Under the pieces are notes generated by a model, which saw only the letters and a list, made by a program, of their open reading frames with translations, made no database searches and had not been told where the DNA came from. From Methanosuratincolales archaeon (GTDB taxonomy: Archaea; Thermoproteota; Methanomethylicia; Methanomethylicales; Methanomethylicaceae): a stretch of 11,556 nucleotides of DNA. A program made the translations under genes and the position numbers. Position 1 is the first letter of the stretch. Each line of letters starts with the position of its first letter. This document shows, piece after piece, positions 1 through 6,912 of this stretch. The DNA lies in contig CALGKV010000076.1 of NCBI GenBank assembly GCA_937930465.1, positions 1-11,556 of the forward strand. The letters are read 5' to 3'.

Positions 1-965
1 GCCACTATGCCGAATGGCTCGTAGATGCTAGGGAATACGGCGATGTCAGAAGCCGCATAGACGCGTATGCGCTCGTCTTCTGGTAGCATCCTGAAATCGA
101 ATGCAATCCTTTCATTTGTACCCAGGTTCTCGGAAAGGCGAAGCAGCTCTCCTTCGAGGTCGCCCTTCCCGACGACTACTAGCTTTGTGTTAGGGAACCG
201 CTGGAGTATGTGGGGCATTGCCATGACTAGCCTGTCGACGCCCTTCACTGCTGTCAGGCGCCCCAGGAATAGCAGCATCCGGTCGCCATCAGATACGCCG
301 TATCTTGATCGGATTGCCTGTCTTTCCTCCGTTTTGACTTTTTCTGGCGAATACTTCAAGGCGTCAACGCCATTCCAGACGACCTCAATCTTTTCTGACG
401 GGAAGCCGCATGCAGTTAGCTCTTCACGCATGGCGTAGGATACGGTCACAATTTTGTCCGCGAAGTTGGCTGCCTTCTTCTCCAAGTCGTATATGATTGA
501 GGATCCCCTTCCGAGGCTTCGACCCCTCTCGGTCGAGTGGATATGGAAGACCAGGGGAACCCCGGTCGCCTTCTTCAGTGCTATCCCAGCCATGGCTGAG
601 AGCCAGTCGTGCACTGAAAGCAGGTCGAAGCTCCTGCCTTCTTTTGGGATGAGGTCATTCGCAATCTTGGTGCTGACCAGGATATTGTACACCAGCACCT
701 TCGAGAAGAATTTTGTAGCAGTGCCCGAACGCCTGATCTCCTCGGACTCGAATTCCGGAAGCGTATCAGAAAAGTCGATTAGCTTTGGCCGGTGTACCTC
801 TACCCCGTCGATTACCTCCCTTGTCTTCAGCGAGCCATCATTCATCGTGAAGGCGGTTACCTCGTGCCCCAAACGCCTGAGCCCCATCGAAAGCTCGTGT
901 GTGAAGGTCCCTAGACCTCCCACGACCATCGGCGGAAACTCCCAGGTGAAGAGCGCTATCCTCAA
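1..965 (-). CDS. glgA: Glycogen/starch synthase, GT-B fold (3' end outside window)
   Basis: Transfers glucose from a nucleotide sugar (ADP- or UDP-glucose) to the non-reducing end of an alpha-1,4-glucan; cytoplasmic. I translated the minus strand from 965 to the left edge: 321 codons with no stop. Visible motifs are the N-terminal GGLG nucleotide-sugar/acceptor loop (residues 16-19), HDW (119-121), HIHS (141-144), a VWNGVD motif opening the C-terminal Rossmann domain, GRLTAVKG with the expected Arg236 and Lys241, and EPFGIV (316-321) holding the GT-B C-terminal glutamate. The TTG start at 965 is chosen because GGTG (973-976) sits 7 bases upstream and a TATA-like box lies 36-45 bases upstream. 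The GGLG context and overall look resemble archaeal GT4/GT5-type glycogen synthases; whether it uses ADP- or UDP-glucose cannot be read here. About 80-120 C-terminal residues are probably missing. It is transcribed away from the GH57-malQ operon, downstream of the OsmC gene. Confidence 0.93.
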   Translation of the reverse strand, partial: MRIALFTWEFPPMVVGGLGTFTHELSMGLRRLGHEVTAFTMNDGSLKTREVIDGVEVHRPKLIDFSDTLPEFESEEIRRSGTATKFFSKVLVYNILVSTKIANDLIPKEGRSFDLLSVHDWLSAMAGIALKKATGVPLVFHIHSTERGRSLGRGSSIIYDLEKKAANFADKIVTVSYAMREELTACGFPSEKIEVVWNGVDALKYSPEKVKTEERQAIRSRYGVSDGDRMLLFLGRLTAVKGVDRLVMAMPHILQRFPNTKLVVVGKGDLEGELLRLSENLGTNERIAFDFRMLPEDERIRVYAASDIAVFPSIYEPFGIV

Positions 966-972
966 TAAAAGA

Positions 973-976
973 CACC
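973..976 (-). promoter_or_regulatory. Shine-Dalgarno motif deciding the glgA TTG start
   Basis: GGTG on the minus strand, 7 bases before TTG at 965. It matches the archaeal anti-Shine-Dalgarno complement (GGTGAT-type) and is the main reason to accept the TTG. Confidence 0.6.
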
Positions 977-1000
977 GCAGAGTAAAGGTTCTTTGATTTT

Positions 1001-1010
1001 CTATAATAAG
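1001..1010 (-). promoter_or_regulatory. TATA-like box upstream of glgA
   Basis: On the minus strand this reads CTTATTATAG, in an AT-rich patch between the OsmC stop and the glgA start. A start point about 26 bases downstream would fall near 978-980, giving a leader of about 14 bases that still includes the GGTG motif at 973-976. It suggests glgA can be transcribed independently of the OsmC gene. Inference from spacing only. Confidence 0.5.
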
Positions 1011-1058
1011 GATTCGGTGATCTTGATTGGATTGCTGAGCGCCCGGAGCAGAGCCAGA

Positions 1059-1475
1059 TCATTCCCTTACGATCTCGTAGCTCCAGGTGACCTCAGCGAT
1101 CTTGCTCAGCATGGCGGCTATCGGGCAGACCTTAGTCATCGTTAGGACCACTGCTCGGTCCACCACGTTGTCGTCGAGATCCCCCTTTAGCACGAACCTG
1201 AGGGCAATCTTCTTGAAGAACCTGGGGTACTCCTCCCTTCGTTCCCCGTCTATTGTTACCTCATAGGACTTGAGGTGCTGCTTCCTGGACTCCAGCATGG
1301 TGACGATGTCAATGCCGGCGCATCCGCCAAGAGCGATCAGAAAGAGGTCCATTGGAGTCGTCCCTTCGCCCAGCCCACCGTAGTTCTTGTGCGCCTCCAT
1401 AAGGGTCAGATGGCCATTGCTGTCCACGCCCTCGAACTTCAATCCCCCGATCCATCTCACTGTCGCATGCGGCAA
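1059..1475 (-). CDS. OsmC/YhfA-family protein (peroxiredoxin-like)
   Basis: 138 residues, the usual length for single-domain OsmC proteins. The family reduces organic hydroperoxides through two conserved cysteines; the YhfA-like branch is less well characterised. Both cysteines are present: Cys52 in GGCAG at the start of the central helix, and Cys117 in KVCPI. The segment between (about residues 70-100) shows the alternating beta pattern and the EEYPRFFKKI stretch typical of the YhfA-like subgroup. The TTG start at 1475 is forced: the codon three positions upstream is TGA, and the next in-frame candidate is GTG at codon 6. A GTGAG Shine-Dalgarno-like motif precedes it by about 6 bases. Cytoplasmic, no signal peptide. 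It lies upstream of glgA on the same strand with 93 bases between, and both have their own TATA-like box. Its role next to glycogen genes is not evident; redox or osmotic stress protection is the family expectation. Confidence 0.92.
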   Translation of the reverse strand: MPHATVRWIGGLKFEGVDSNGHLTLMEAHKNYGGLGEGTTPMDLFLIALGGCAGIDIVTMLESRKQHLKSYEVTIDGERREEYPRFFKKIALRFVLKGDLDDNVVDRAVVLTMTKVCPIAAMLSKIAEVTWSYEIVRE

Positions 1476-1509
1476 CTTTGCTCACTGGAGAAGCAGGGAA
1501 AAATTACGC

Positions 1510-1520
1510 TTTTATATTTT
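1510..1520 (-). promoter_or_regulatory. TATA-like box upstream of the OsmC gene
   Basis: Minus strand reads AAAATATAAAA, a strong archaeal TATA match. Its centre is about 40 bases from the TTG at 1475, placing the start point near 1488 and giving a leader of roughly 13 bases. Confidence 0.6.
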
Positions 1521-1554
1521 GTTGAAGGGGCAACGATCCCATATGTGAAAACAT

Positions 1555-1625
1555 GGGCAGGCGTCATGAACTCAAGATCCAAATCATTCCGAGAAGTCAT
1601 TGGGACGATTCATCATCGCCCGCCC
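1555..1625 (-). ncRNA. Candidate C/D-box-like small RNA (or structured intergenic element)
   Basis: On the minus strand a nine-base arm GGGCGGGCG (1617-1625) pairs with CGCCTGCCC (1555-1563): eight Watson-Crick pairs and one G-U. Directly inside the 5' arm lies ATGATGA (1610-1616), an exact match to the C-box consensus RTGATGA. Directly inside the 3' arm lies ATGA (1564-1567), one base off the D-box consensus CTGA. The 42 bases between the boxes also hold an ATGA (D'-like) and an AATGATTT (C'-like), in the order expected for an archaeal dual-guide RNA. Total size fits that class. Against it: neither D nor D' is a perfect CTGA, the D'-C' spacing is somewhat long, and I could not match the guides to rRNA or tRNA. 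It may instead be a plain hairpin between two genes. Confidence 0.35.
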
Positions 1626-1649
1626 TATAATGCGATCGCTTTTCCGGAT

Positions 1650-1655
1650 AAAAAA
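1650..1655 (-). terminator. Oligo-T terminator after the LSm-wHTH gene
   Basis: Six consecutive T on the minus strand begin 8 bases after the stop codon of the LSm gene. Archaeal RNA polymerase commonly terminates at such T-tracts without a hairpin. No stem precedes it. Confidence 0.45.
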
Positions 1656-1662
1656 CTGATCG

Positions 1663-2085
1663 TTATGGCTGGCGGAGGTTCCTCCTCGTCCCCGGGAGCA
1701 TCCCGTTCCTCTTCAGCCGCCTCAGGGCTGAGCTGACGCTGCTCGGCTTCGCGTTCAGTATCTTTGCTATCTCGTTAACCGACATCTCGCCGTTCTTCGA
1801 GATCAGGTCATAAACCTTATCCTCAAGTGATTCGCAAGCCGGGAGCGAGACTATGTTGATGTGGGATATGGAAGCCCCCATTATTACGGCCGCAGGCGAG
1901 ACCTTCCCAGAGAGGTCTGTGCAGTTCTCTAAGAAAATGTTAAGCAGATCCTCGTCTACTTGCACGAGCCTCCCTGTGATGACCTGCTCGTCCATGAGGT
2001 GGACCTCAACAATGCTGTTTATGTATCCCTTGAGGCGCTCCACAACAGTTAACTTGTCCTTCGTCTGCAGTCTCTTATCCCCCAA
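1663..2085 (-). CDS. Sm-like (LSm) protein fused to a C-terminal winged-helix-like domain
   Basis: 140 residues, against about 70-80 for a typical archaeal Sm protein. Residues about 13-80 form an Sm fold: Sm1 shows V28-x-L30, Gly38, Asp44 and Asn49; Sm2 reads VIMGASI (67-73), with Met69 where the usual IRG arginine would stand, so the uridine-stacking Arg is missing. Asp44-Asn49 spacing is also one residue longer than the common D-x3-N. Residues about 84-135 read as a helix-turn-helix of the MarR/ArsR-like winged type (LEDKVYDLI, SVNEIAKIL, PSSVSSALRRLKRNGML), ending in a basic tail. Known Sm proteins form RNA-binding rings; HTH domains usually bind DNA, so an RNA- and/or DNA-binding regulator is the inference. 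TTG at 2085 is the first start after an in-frame TGA; with the TATA-like box about 28 bases upstream the mRNA is probably leaderless. Divergent from the GH57 gene. Confidence 0.85.
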   Translation of the reverse strand: MGDKRLQTKDKLTVVERLKGYINSIVEVHLMDEQVITGRLVQVDEDLLNIFLENCTDLSGKVSPAAVIMGASISHINIVSLPACESLEDKVYDLISKNGEMSVNEIAKILNAKPSSVSSALRRLKRNGMLPGTRRNLRQP

Positions 2086-2108
2086 ACGGGTAATTAGAAA
2101 TCAGGTAG

Positions 2109-2119
2109 GTTAAAAAAGT
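2109..2119 (-). promoter_or_regulatory. TATA-like box upstream of the LSm-wHTH gene
   Basis: Minus strand reads ACTTTTTTAAC. It is centred about 28 bases upstream of the TTG at 2085, which predicts transcription starting at or next to the start codon (leaderless mRNA). A weaker TATA match than the others. Confidence 0.4.
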
Positions 2120-2165
2120 AGCGATCATGCGCCCGAATCAAACGGCCAGGCACCCTCCTTGGGGG

Positions 2166-2177
2166 TATTTTTATATC
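2166..2177 (+). promoter_or_regulatory. TATA-like box of the GH57-malQ operon
   Basis: Reads TATTTTTATATC. A start point about 26 bases downstream falls near 2198, giving a leader of about 15-17 bases. A short imperfect inverted repeat (ACCC at 2152-2155, GGGT at 2163-2166) abuts it and could be an operator, but it is too short to be convincing. Together with the LSm promoter it makes the 129-base gap 2086-2214 a divergent promoter region. Confidence 0.6.
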
Positions 2178-2214
2178 CAAACGGAAAATGTGATTCAGGA
2201 GAACGTGTTGTCAT

Positions 2215-4635
2215 TTGGAGAGGTTTGTCTGCATCCACGGTCACTTCTACCAGCCGCCTCGCGAGAACCCATGGCTCGAAGAGGTCGAGTCCCAGGAGTC
2301 CGCCTACCCATACCACGACTGGAACCAGAGGGTCACTGCAGAGTGCTATGCCCCAAACACAGCATCCAGGATAATTGGACCCGATCGGAGGATAGTCGAC
2401 ATAGTGAACAACTATTCGATGATCAGCTTCAACTTCGGGCCGACCTTGCTCTCATGGATGGAAAGGAATGCGCAGGAGACATATGAGGCGATACTAGAAG
2501 CCGATGCGAGAAGCGTCAAGGAATTCTCTGGGCATGGATCCGCGATCGCACAGGCGTATAGCCACATGATAATGCCGCTCGCGAGCGAGAGGGACAAGAT
2601 CACGCAAGTCAGGTGGGGGGTGGCGGACTTCAAGGCAAGGTTCAGGAGGATCCCTGAGGGCATGTGGCTCCCTGAGACGGCAGTGGACACCCCGACCCTT
2701 GAGGTCCTCGCCCAGGAGGGCATAAAGTTCACGATCCTAGCACCCCACCAGGCGAAGAGGTTCAGGAGGACCGGCGAGGCCGAATGGGAGGAGGCTCGCA
2801 ATGGGGGGCTCAGCACGAACCGCCCCTATTTATGCAGGCTCCCCTCCGGGAAGACCATAAGCATCTTCTTCTACAACGAGGCAATCTCAAAGGATGTTGC
2901 ATTCGGCGGGCTCCTGAATGACGGTGAGGCTTTCGCAAAGAGGATAATTTCGGGCTTCACAGAGGATGGCGGGGATCAGATCTTAAGCATCGCTACCGAC
3001 GGGGAGACTTACGGACACCATCACAAATTCGGAGAGATGGCGCTCTCCTACTGCTTGCACTACATTAAGGCAAATAGGCTTGCCAGGCTGACGAACTTTG
3101 GCGAGTTCCTCGAGATGAACCCGCCCCAGGATGAGGTCGAGATCGCTGAGAGGACCTCTTGGAGCTGCGAGCACGGCGTCGATCGGTGGATTGACGATTG
3201 CGGCTGCAAGACAGGTGTTTGCCCACTGCAGAAATGGAGGAGGCCGCTAAGGGAGGCGATGGACTGGCTGAGGGACAACGCTGCCGAGGCTTACGAGAGC
3301 GAGATGAGAAAATACTCTGAAAAGCCTTGGGAGGTGAGAGACAATTACATCACAGTCGTGCTGGACAGATCGCCTGAGAGCGTGGACCTTTTCTTCAAGA
3401 GGAATTTCAAAGAGGGACCCGGCAAGGAAGACCGGGTAAAGATCCTGAAATTGCTCGAGATGCAGCGGCATTCAATGCTGATGCAGACAAGCTGCGGCTG
3501 GTTCTTCGACGACATATCAAGGATAGAGACCATCCAGATCATGAGGCATGCAGCCAGGGCGATACAGCTCTTGAAGGAAGCTGCGGGAAGGGATCTCGAG
3601 CAGGGGTATCTGGAAAGGCTAAAGGCGAGCAAGAGCAACTACAGCGCGCTTGGGGACGGTGCCAGGATTTACGAGGCATTCGTCATGCCATCCAAAGTCA
3701 ACCTTCCGAGGGTAGGGATACACTATGCGATATCGTCGATATTCAACGGTGAGAAAGGCGGACCGCACAGGGTATACTGCTACATAGTCGAGGACAAGGC
3801 ATATGAGAGACAGAAGGCGGGGAAGAATGTGCTGGTTACGGGTAACTCAAGAGTGACTTCAGCAATCACGCTCGAGGAGGACGAGATCTGGTACTCAGCC
3901 CTGTGGCTCGGGGACCACAACATATTCGGCGGGGTCAGGAGGCAGATGGGAAGCGATGAGTTCTCTGATGCCCAGAGGAGGCTGCACGCCATGATCCAAG
4001 CGGGAGACATCCAAAGGGCAATAATCCTGCTGGGGAAATATTTCGGGAAGGAAGGGTGCTCGTGTTCGCTTTCGGATTTGTTCAAGGATAGGCAGATCGA
4101 GGTGCTTGAGAGGATCCTTGAGGCATCGGTCGGCAGGGCCAGGTCGTACTACCAGCAGGTATACGAAGACAACCTCGCCGCAATGACCTTCATGAAAGGG
4201 CTCTCTCTCAATGTGCCAATAGAGCTTAGGGCTTCGGCCGAGGTAGTCCTTACGTACAACATGGTTGAGGCGTTGAGGGGTGAGCCAGACCCTGGCGTCT
4301 TCGAGAGGCTCGCTGAGGACGCTATGAGGCTGGAGATCGAACTCGACAAAGGAATGATCGGGCTGGAGGCGAAGAGGTGCATCGAGCGAGAGCTCGGACG
4401 CCTTAGGGAGGACCCCGAAGACTTGGGCAGAATGGAAAGGTTGAGGCGGCTACTCAGGTCTGTTGAAAGCCTGCGGCTCGGGATAAATTACTGGCTTGCG
4501 CAGAACATGCTTTTCCAGATCATATCCAAATGGCAGGGATACATGAAGGCAAGGGAGTCGTCTGGCGACCCCAACGCGACCAGATGGTTTGGAGAGATCA
4601 GGTCTCTTGCTGAGCTGTTGGGCATTAAAGCATAG
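2215..4635 (+). CDS. GH57 glycoside hydrolase with DUF3536-type C-terminal region
   Basis: 806 residues. GH57 enzymes cut or transfer alpha-glucan chains with retention; this long branch has no assigned specificity that I can name, so alpha-amylase, glucanotransferase and branching activity all remain open. The N-terminus has HGHFYQPPRE (8-17; region 1, the HQP-type motif), SGHGSAIAQAYSH about residue 105 (region 2), MWLPETAVD with the presumed nucleophile Glu154 (region 3), and ATDGETYGHHH with the presumed acid/base Asp262 (region 4). A cysteine-rich stretch follows, SWSCEHGVDRW to GCKTGVC, with Cys318, 329, 331 and 336 able to bind a metal or form disulfides; this stretch is typical of the DUF3536 branch. 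The DUF3536-like region begins around PSKVNLPRVG (492-501) and is mostly helical. No signal peptide, so intracellular. The TTG start is the only one after an in-frame TGA at 2191. First gene of an operon with malQ 15 bases downstream. Confidence 0.92.
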   Translation: MERFVCIHGHFYQPPRENPWLEEVESQESAYPYHDWNQRVTAECYAPNTASRIIGPDRRIVDIVNNYSMISFNFGPTLLSWMERNAQETYEAILEADARSVKEFSGHGSAIAQAYSHMIMPLASERDKITQVRWGVADFKARFRRIPEGMWLPETAVDTPTLEVLAQEGIKFTILAPHQAKRFRRTGEAEWEEARNGGLSTNRPYLCRLPSGKTISIFFYNEAISKDVAFGGLLNDGEAFAKRIISGFTEDGGDQILSIATDGETYGHHHKFGEMALSYCLHYIKANRLARLTNFGEFLEMNPPQDEVEIAERTSWSCEHGVDRWIDDCGCKTGVCPLQKWRRPLREAMDWLRDNAAEAYESEMRKYSEKPWEVRDNYITVVLDRSPESVDLFFKRNFKEGPGKEDRVKILKLLEMQRHSMLMQTSCGWFFDDISRIETIQIMRHAARAIQLLKEAAGRDLEQGYLERLKASKSNYSALGDGARIYEAFVMPSKVNLPRVGIHYAISSIFNGEKGGPHRVYCYIVEDKAYERQKAGKNVLVTGNSRVTSAITLEEDEIWYSALWLGDHNIFGGVRRQMGSDEFSDAQRRLHAMIQAGDIQRAIILLGKYFGKEGCSCSLSDLFKDRQIEVLERILEASVGRARSYYQQVYEDNLAAMTFMKGLSLNVPIELRASAEVVLTYNMVEALRGEPDPGVFERLAEDAMRLEIELDKGMIGLEAKRCIERELGRLREDPEDLGRMERLRRLLRSVESLRLGINYWLAQNMLFQIISKWQGYMKARESSGDPNATRWFGEIRSLAELLGIKA

Positions 4636-4650
4636 TGGGGCGGGACGATT

Positions 4651-6171
4651 TTGGAATCAGCATTCGTCTCTAGATCGAGCGGGATACTCCTTCACCCAAC
4701 TTGCCTCCCCTCGGGGTATGGCATAGGCGACTTAGGACCACAGGCATATCGCTTCGTTGACCTGCTGGCAGAAACCGGGCAGGTCTACTGGCAGTTGCTT
4801 CCCCTCAACCCCACCAGCCCGGAGACCGGGAATTCGCCCTATATATCCAGCTCTGGGTTCGCGCTCAATCCGCTCCTAGTAAGCCCTGAGCTGCTCGTGG
4901 TTGACGGGCTCCTCGATGAGGCAATACTGGACGCGATAAGGGTCCCCGAAACCAGCAGGATCCAATATAGGTCAGTCCACTCCGCAAAGCTCGAGATCCT
5001 AGAGAAGGCCTACAAGGCTTTCTTGAACAAGTGGAGCGAGTTCGCGGGGGATTTTGAGGACTTTTGCGCACGGAATTCGTACTGGCTTGAGGACTACGCA
5101 GTCTTCGCGGCACTCAAGGAAGAATTCGGGCTCCCCTGGTACCGGTGGCCCGAGGGGCTGAGGAGGAGGGTTCCGGAAGATCTCGGGTCGAGAAGGAAGG
5201 GGCTTGAACGTGCAGAGTTCCAAAAATTTGTGCAGTACTTGGCGTACAAGCAGTGGTCACGTTTGAGGGAACGCTGCCGGAGGAGAGGGATCAGGATATT
5301 CGGCGACCTCCCTTTCTACGTGAGCCACGACAGCGCCGATGTCTGGGCTTGCCCAGAGCTATTCAAGCTCGACAGCGAAGGCAAGGCCCTCTTCGTCAGC
5401 GGAGTCCCCCCTGATTACTTCAGCAAGACAGGGCAGCTCTGGGGGCACCCGGTCTATGACTGGGAGAGGCTGAGGGAGACCAGGTTCGAATGGTGGATGC
5501 GCAGGATGGAGCATAATGTCAAGATGTTCGACTTAGTCAGGATCGACCACTTCAGGGGGCTCCTTGCATACTGGGAGGTCCCTGCGAACGAAGAGACGGC
5601 GGTGAATGGCAGGTGGGTAAAAGCCCCTTCAGAGGAGTTCTTCAAAACTTTGAGGGGGCGGTTCCCCTCATTGCCTTTCGTGGCAGAGGACTTGGGTGTA
5701 ATAACTGAGGACGTGGAAGCTGCCATCAAGGATCTGGGGATCCCAGGCATGAAAGTCCTTATCTTTGCATTCGACGGTAAGCCAGACAACCCTTACCTAC
5801 CTGAAAACCACGAGATCAACTCGGTCTCCTACACAGGGACTCATGACACAAATACCGTCAGGGGATGGTTCAAGGAGGAGGCTACCGAGGATGTGAAGGG
5901 GAACCTCTTCAGGTACCTTGGCAAGACGGTAGGTGAGGACGGGATCGCCGCCGAGATGGTGAGGCTGGCTATGGGCTCAAGGTCAAGGCTCTGCATTGTG
6001 CCGATTCAGGACGTGCTGAACCTTGGGAGCGACGCCAGGCTGAACGTTCCATCGTCCCCGCTGAACAACTACCTTTGGAAGCTGGCAGGCGATCTCTTGA
6101 GCAAGGAAAGGCTTGCAGACTTCGCCCAAATCACCCAGGAGTCGGGTAGGTCAAGAATGCAATATGGATGA
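4651..6171 (+). CDS. malQ: 4-alpha-glucanotransferase (amylomaltase), GH77
   Basis: 506 residues, standard for GH77. It disproportionates malto-oligosaccharides by moving alpha-1,4-glucan segments between chains and releasing glucose; cytoplasmic. The N-terminus GILLHPTCLPSGYGIGDLG and the NSPYISSSGFALNP motif are hallmarks of the family. Catalytic residues are all in place: nucleophile Asp299 in VRIDHFRGL, acid/base Glu346 in VAEDLG, and the stabilising Asp399 in TGTHDTNT. The TTG start at 4651 is the only usable one between the preceding stop (4635) and the conserved N-terminus; a G-rich patch GTGGGGCGGG precedes it. It shares the promoter of the GH57 gene. The likely job is recycling short maltodextrins released during glycogen turnover. 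The stop at 6169-6171 faces the stop of the convergent membrane gene 4 bases away, leaving no room for a separate terminator. Confidence 0.97.
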   Translation: MESAFVSRSSGILLHPTCLPSGYGIGDLGPQAYRFVDLLAETGQVYWQLLPLNPTSPETGNSPYISSSGFALNPLLVSPELLVVDGLLDEAILDAIRVPETSRIQYRSVHSAKLEILEKAYKAFLNKWSEFAGDFEDFCARNSYWLEDYAVFAALKEEFGLPWYRWPEGLRRRVPEDLGSRRKGLERAEFQKFVQYLAYKQWSRLRERCRRRGIRIFGDLPFYVSHDSADVWACPELFKLDSEGKALFVSGVPPDYFSKTGQLWGHPVYDWERLRETRFEWWMRRMEHNVKMFDLVRIDHFRGLLAYWEVPANEETAVNGRWVKAPSEEFFKTLRGRFPSLPFVAEDLGVITEDVEAAIKDLGIPGMKVLIFAFDGKPDNPYLPENHEINSVSYTGTHDTNTVRGWFKEEATEDVKGNLFRYLGKTVGEDGIAAEMVRLAMGSRSRLCIVPIQDVLNLGSDARLNVPSSPLNNYLWKLAGDLLSKERLADFAQITQESGRSRMQYG

Positions 6172-6175
6172 AGAA

Positions 6176-6796
6176 TCATTCGGGCACTATCTCTTTTAGG
6201 CGATCCTTCAGGAGCCACCCCACAACAATGCCCGCGGAGACCCCAACAAATATGGCAATCCCCCACGCAAATGCCTGGGCAATTATTTTGAGGATCGCTA
6301 CGTCGATCCCTAGCTCCGTCAGAGAGATGTCAATCACCACAAAATAGAGCGCCAGCTTCAAGAGGTTCCCCAGCATATCGGTGTAGAAGGCGGGGGCTCC
6401 CTCTTGGGAAAAGCTCTTTTTTGCGATCTCCCCAGCCCAGTCCGAAAGAGCTCCTCCAAAGATGAATATTACCAAGGAGATTATCAGATTCGGTATGAAG
6501 TTGAGCATGGCATTAACCGGGACCTCAAGGTACGGGATGTTGAGGCTTTGGAGTGCAAAGAGTAGACTGACTATGTATATCGACCATTTGCTTACTGACT
6601 TCATCAGCTCGGAGGCGGTAAAGCCGGATTTCAGGGCGGCTCTGCCGATCGCGGTCTTTCTCATGGTGACATCTAAACCGAATCTATCGACAGAACGACC
6701 CACAACCTCCCCGACCAGCCTCCCGACCACATATCCTAGCGCAACTATTACTGCGAAGACAGCCGCATGGTAACCAATGATCTTCAATTGCTCCAA
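6176..6796 (-). CDS. Multipass membrane protein, MscS-like TM-helix family
   Basis: 206 residues with about five membrane segments near residues 10-30, 70-88, 98-118, 142-160 and 170-195. The helices are Gly/Ala/Val-rich with a YVVGRLVGEVVGR stretch in the first, and the layout resembles the 'conserved TM helix' (PF05552-type) proteins related to mechanosensitive channels; I see no MscS beta-domain, so channel function is not established. TTG at 6796 is the first conventional start. The frame stays open upstream for 15 or more codons through CTG-CTG-CTG (6833-6841) to a TGA, and GGTG (6846-6849) precedes those CTGs, so a non-canonical start adding about 13-15 residues is possible. The gene converges on malQ with 4 bases between stops, so the two transcripts probably overlap at their 3' ends. 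It is divergent from treS. Confidence 0.8.
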   Translation of the reverse strand: MEQLKIIGYHAAVFAVIVALGYVVGRLVGEVVGRSVDRFGLDVTMRKTAIGRAALKSGFTASELMKSVSKWSIYIVSLLFALQSLNIPYLEVPVNAMLNFIPNLIISLVIFIFGGALSDWAGEIAKKSFSQEGAPAFYTDMLGNLLKLALYFVVIDISLTELGIDVAILKIIAQAFAWGIAIFVGVSAGIVVGWLLKDRLKEIVPE

Positions 6797-6869
6797 GATC
6801 CATACGTACTCGATTGCCTGTGATGCGAAGGGCAGCAGCAGAAAACACCATCATATGGTTTGATAGTCA

Positions 6870-6880
6870 TTTTATTTAAA
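6870..6880 (-). promoter_or_regulatory. TATA-like box of the membrane protein gene
   Basis: Minus strand reads TTTAAATAAAA. The predicted start point is near 6848, next to a small inverted repeat ACCAT-CAT-ATGGT (6847-6859) that could act as an operator. It leaves a leader of about 50 bases if TTG 6796 is the start, unusually long for this window and another hint that translation may begin further upstream. Confidence 0.5.
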
Positions 6881-6912
6881 GCTAATTGGGGCGTCCTGCC
6901 AGAATTTGACTG

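Noticed and set aside
67..996. Two plus-strand open frames (67-438 and 454-996)
   Set aside because: Both are antisense to glgA, whose minus-strand frame shows all GT-B motifs. Their products are Ser/Arg-rich with no recognisable domain.
838..1062. Minus-strand frame whose ATG overlaps the OsmC stop (ATGA) and looks like a coupled gene
   Set aside because: It runs into glgA in another frame and has no domain; the glgA frame with TTG 965 and its GGTG motif explains the region.
1275..1736. Plus-strand open frame across the OsmC/LSm gap
   Set aside because: It overlaps both real genes antisense, its product is low-complexity at the end, and there is no start signal; the unique middle part (1545-1662) resembles no protein I know.
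2125..2486. Short frames on both strands over the GH57 promoter and N-terminus
   Set aside because: They are shadows of the GH57 gene; the HGHFYQPPRE motif fixes the real frame.
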